From NCBI GenBank assembly GCA_016715965.1, contig JADJXG010000001.1:1741501-1805500 (forward strand): a stretch of 64,000 bases of DNA, given 5' to 3'. Every line of letters starts with the position of its first letter. Positions within the stretch are counted from its first letter, which is position 1. The DNA comes from Saprospiraceae bacterium. GTDB taxonomy: Bacteria; Bacteroidota; Bacteroidia; Chitinophagales; Saprospiraceae. Of this stretch, positions 63,732 to 64,000 are shown piece by piece. Both the position numbers and the translations under genes were made by a program. Below the pieces are notes generated by a model. It did not search any database and was not told the DNA's origin. It saw nothing but the letters and a program-made list of their open reading frames with translations.

Positions 63732-64000
63732 ATCATTAATCTACGGATTTCATATAAATACTTAACATATATATTTATTATGATTACATAAATGACATTA
63801 TTACAATTGGTTAAATAAAAAAATGAGTTCAATATTTGGACGGGTGCTTGATAAATATCATGAATGTGGAATTTAATCATTGGCTGTTGGTATCTCTTTC
63901 ACAAAGGGGAAGGAATGATGAGGAACCATTAGGCTCTCGGCAGGAATTGAAAATTTTGTACTTTCTTTGTGCTTTAATAGAGTTTATTGTAAGATGGAAA

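Overview
The window looks like a chromosomal segment of a Bacteroidota bacterium, probably near the Saprospiria. The evidence is the promoter style (TAnnTTTG -7 boxes), type IX secretion sorting domains (type A and type B), lipoprotein signals of Bacteroidota style, a type III glutamine synthetase, a SPOR protein, a GHMP kinase of a type common in this phylum and an Omp28-like protein. Taxonomy is inferred from gene content only. No tRNA, rRNA or CRISPR array was seen.

Layout. 1-6.9 kb: housekeeping genes, nearly all on the minus strand: a partial SRAP DNA-protein crosslink enzyme, a SPOR protein, an outer-membrane lipoprotein, a TauE/SafE permease translationally coupled to methylmalonyl-CoA epimerase, a multi-pass membrane protein, a flavin reductase and a GHMP kinase. 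7.2-9.1 kb: two tandem paralogous lipoproteins, each ending at a heptanucleotide repeat array. 9.3-15.2 kb: aspS, a GxxExxY (PD-(D/E)XK-like) gene followed by ten copies of a 113/123-bp repeat, then glnN. 15.3-18.9 kb: a secreted TPR-like protein, two small secreted twin-CX3C peptides, and a divergent sigma factor/anti-sigma pair. 18.9-23.1 kb: a Dna2-like nuclease-helicase and an OmpA lipoprotein. 23.6-32.2 kb: a six-gene plus-strand operon (DUF1549-like, DUF1501, a CxxxxCH lipoprotein, a giant CUB/PKD protein with a type B sorting domain). 32.4-38.7 kb: a minus-strand pair, a papain-like protease with nine HYR-like repeats and an SH3-like protein with two Cys-rich modules.

39.1-47.6 kb: a NAD-dependent formate dehydrogenase whose diaphorase gene (NuoE-NuoF fusion) and catalytic alpha gene are separated by a 4-kb island. 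The island holds a Fic-protein remnant, strong palindromes, a Sel1-like protein, and an HNH-type gene cut in two by an IS3-family element. 47.7-54.9 kb: a lipoprotein, aconitase, mscL, an Omp28-like protein, a hairpin-rich spacer and htpG.

55-63.7 kb is a mobile-element zone. Two 1311-bp IS481-like copies differ by the one base I noticed, lie in opposite orientation, and each has a perfect 7-bp target duplication. One splits a small lipoprotein gene whose reading frame is restored exactly when the IS is removed. The other sits inside the reverse transcriptase of a group II intron, which itself inserted directly after a terminator hairpin (group IIC behaviour). Between them lie a frameshifted metzincin protease and another member of the small lipoprotein family, arranged as an operon. 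The least explained features are the GxxExxY/123-bp array, the twin-CX3C peptides beside the sigma factor, the protease/small-lipoprotein family, and a hairpin core shared by two unrelated IS families.
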